Assembly: GCA_024959975.1 (NCBI GenBank)
Contig: JANXFM010000139.1
Span: 1 to 14,695, forward strand
DNA length: 14,695 nt
Origin: Flavobacteriales bacterium
GTDB taxonomy: Bacteria; Bacteroidota; Bacteroidia; Flavobacteriales; UBA7430
Direction: 5' to 3'
The position numbers were made by a program, and so were the translations under genes. The notes below the pieces were generated by a model. The model did no database searches and was not told the DNA's origin. It saw nothing but the letters and a program-made list of their open reading frames with translations. Below are positions 13,791 to 14,695 of this stretch, piece after piece (position 1 is the first letter of the stretch; every line of letters starts with the position of its first letter).

Positions 13791-14695
13791 ATGATAGTTA
13801 ATTTATTTCGTCACACTCAGACAATTTCTGTTTTCATTATTCTAAGCCTCTGTATTCTTATATGGATGGGGTTTTCTTTTGAAATTTCTGAAACAACAGA
13901 TTACACAACAAACTCATTATACAACTACCTCGTCAACCCAATTTTAAAATCGGTTTTTGCAGAGCGTATTCTAGTTGGATTGTTGGTTTTTTGGCAATGT
14001 ATTATAATGAACAGAATAATGGTTAGACAAAAAATTCTTTCTATAAATTCTTTCTACCCCGCATTATTTTATTTTTTACTTATCAGCATTTCCCCTGAAG
14101 TAATTCACCTAAGCCCGGCCTTACTATCTATTGGATTCATACTTCTTGCATTAAAGAAAACTCTAAGCAGCTATTTAGAAAAAGACGCTTATTCTAATGT
14201 TTTTGATAGTGCATTTCTTATAAGTCTAGCAGCATTAATCCACCCTCCGTTTTTAATATTTATCCCATTAGTTTGGATAGGGATGTCTATTTTTTCTCAA
14301 GTAGAATGGCGGCACTGGATATTAAGTATTATTGCCATAGTTTGCCCTTGGTTTATTACTTACACTATGGCAACTTTTTTCTCAATAGACCAATTAAATT
14401 TAATTTCTTTTTTGGATTTTTCACTCGAAGAAAACCAAACGACAGTTCTTAATTGGGGCGACATTATAAGTCTGTCTACTTTTGGATTATTAAGTATAGT
14501 TTCTATTATTGAACTTATTAATAGCTTGAGACAAAAGAATATTAAAGCGCGGAAATCATATGTATTAATACTTTGGATACTTCTCTTAGCTCTGGCATAC
14601 TCCTATTTGAGTAAAGATAATTTTCATATAAAACTACTCATCTACGCAGTACCCTTGTCTGCAATAATCAGTAATTACTATTACTTTCATAAAAA
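13791..14695 (+). CDS. DUF6427-like multi-spanning membrane protein, 3' end outside window
   Basis: Integral membrane protein of which 301 residues are present with no stop before the window edge. It begins MIVNLFRHTQTISVF and has about eight to nine hydrophobic segments, e.g. at 12-30, 60-75, 86-118, 140-165, 170-190 and 235-260. The central part, SLAALIHPPFLIFIPLVWIG followed by FSQVEWRHWI, resembles the DUF6427 family of Flavobacteriia as I recall it, which also begins near the end of this length (~300), so the missing part may be very short. Function of that family is not known to me. The divergent small membrane gene is a common neighbour. Family call by eye, moderate confidence; membrane nature is clear. 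Confidence 0.7.
   Translation, partial: MIVNLFRHTQTISVFIILSLCILIWMGFSFEISETTDYTTNSLYNYLVNPILKSVFAERILVGLLVFWQCIIMNRIMVRQKILSINSFYPALFYFLLISISPEVIHLSPALLSIGFILLALKKTLSSYLEKDAYSNVFDSAFLISLAALIHPPFLIFIPLVWIGMSIFSQVEWRHWILSIIAIVCPWFITYTMATFFSIDQLNLISFLDFSLEENQTTVLNWGDIISLSTFGLLSIVSIIELINSLRQKNIKARKSYVLILWILLLALAYSYLSKDNFHIKLLIYAVPLSAIISNYYYFHK

Overview
This is a chromosomal stretch from an AT-rich member of the Bacteroidota, most likely order Flavobacteriales. The reasons are: upstream regions carry the Bacteroidota-type -7 element TAnnTTTG instead of a sigma-70 TATAAT box; ribosome binding sites are weak or absent; lipoproteins are frequent; and the gene families (dCMP deaminase next to an S41 protease, yicC-gmk-nadD, a KtrA-like protein, a small membrane gene beside a DUF6427-like protein) are typical of that group. 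Base composition and codon use look even throughout. I see no insertion sequence, phage, CRISPR array, tRNA or rRNA, and no gap between genes longer than about 270 bases.

Layout. 1-3247 (minus strand): the N-terminal half of an M1 metallopeptidase lipoprotein, cut by the window edge; an S41 C-terminal processing protease; a dCMP deaminase overlapping it by 11 bases; then a 7-bp tandem repeat array. 3248-4560: an isoprenylcysteine methyltransferase-like membrane enzyme (minus) and a biotin carboxyl carrier protein (plus), whose divergent promoters overlap. 4565-6037 (minus): a small lipoprotein and a PfkB-family sugar kinase. 6038-6298: a divergent control region rich in small repeats. 6299-8572 (plus): a two-domain universal stress protein and an M23 peptidoglycan endopeptidase lipoprotein. 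8569-10005 (minus): a short-chain dehydrogenase and a KtrA-like K+ uptake regulator. 10154-11396 (plus): an ArsC/Spx-like thioredoxin-fold protein overlapping an EamA transporter. 11446-13464 (plus): the tight operon yicC-gmk-nadD (RNA decay factor, guanylate kinase, NAD biosynthesis). 13532-13741 (minus): a 53-residue membrane protein with its own terminator. 13791-end (plus): a multi-spanning DUF6427-like membrane protein, cut by the window edge.

The genes are mostly housekeeping: nucleotide metabolism (dCMP deaminase, Gmk), NAD synthesis (NadD), carboxylase carrier (BCCP), envelope proteolysis and wall remodelling (M1, S41, M23), stress response (Usp) and K+ homeostasis (KtrA). I found no convincing new multi-gene system. 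The most noteworthy items are the heptamer tandem array at 3149-3211, the His-to-Cys change at the presumed third zinc ligand of the M23 peptidase, the strand-asymmetric terminator that supports a tiny membrane gene, and two compact divergent control regions.
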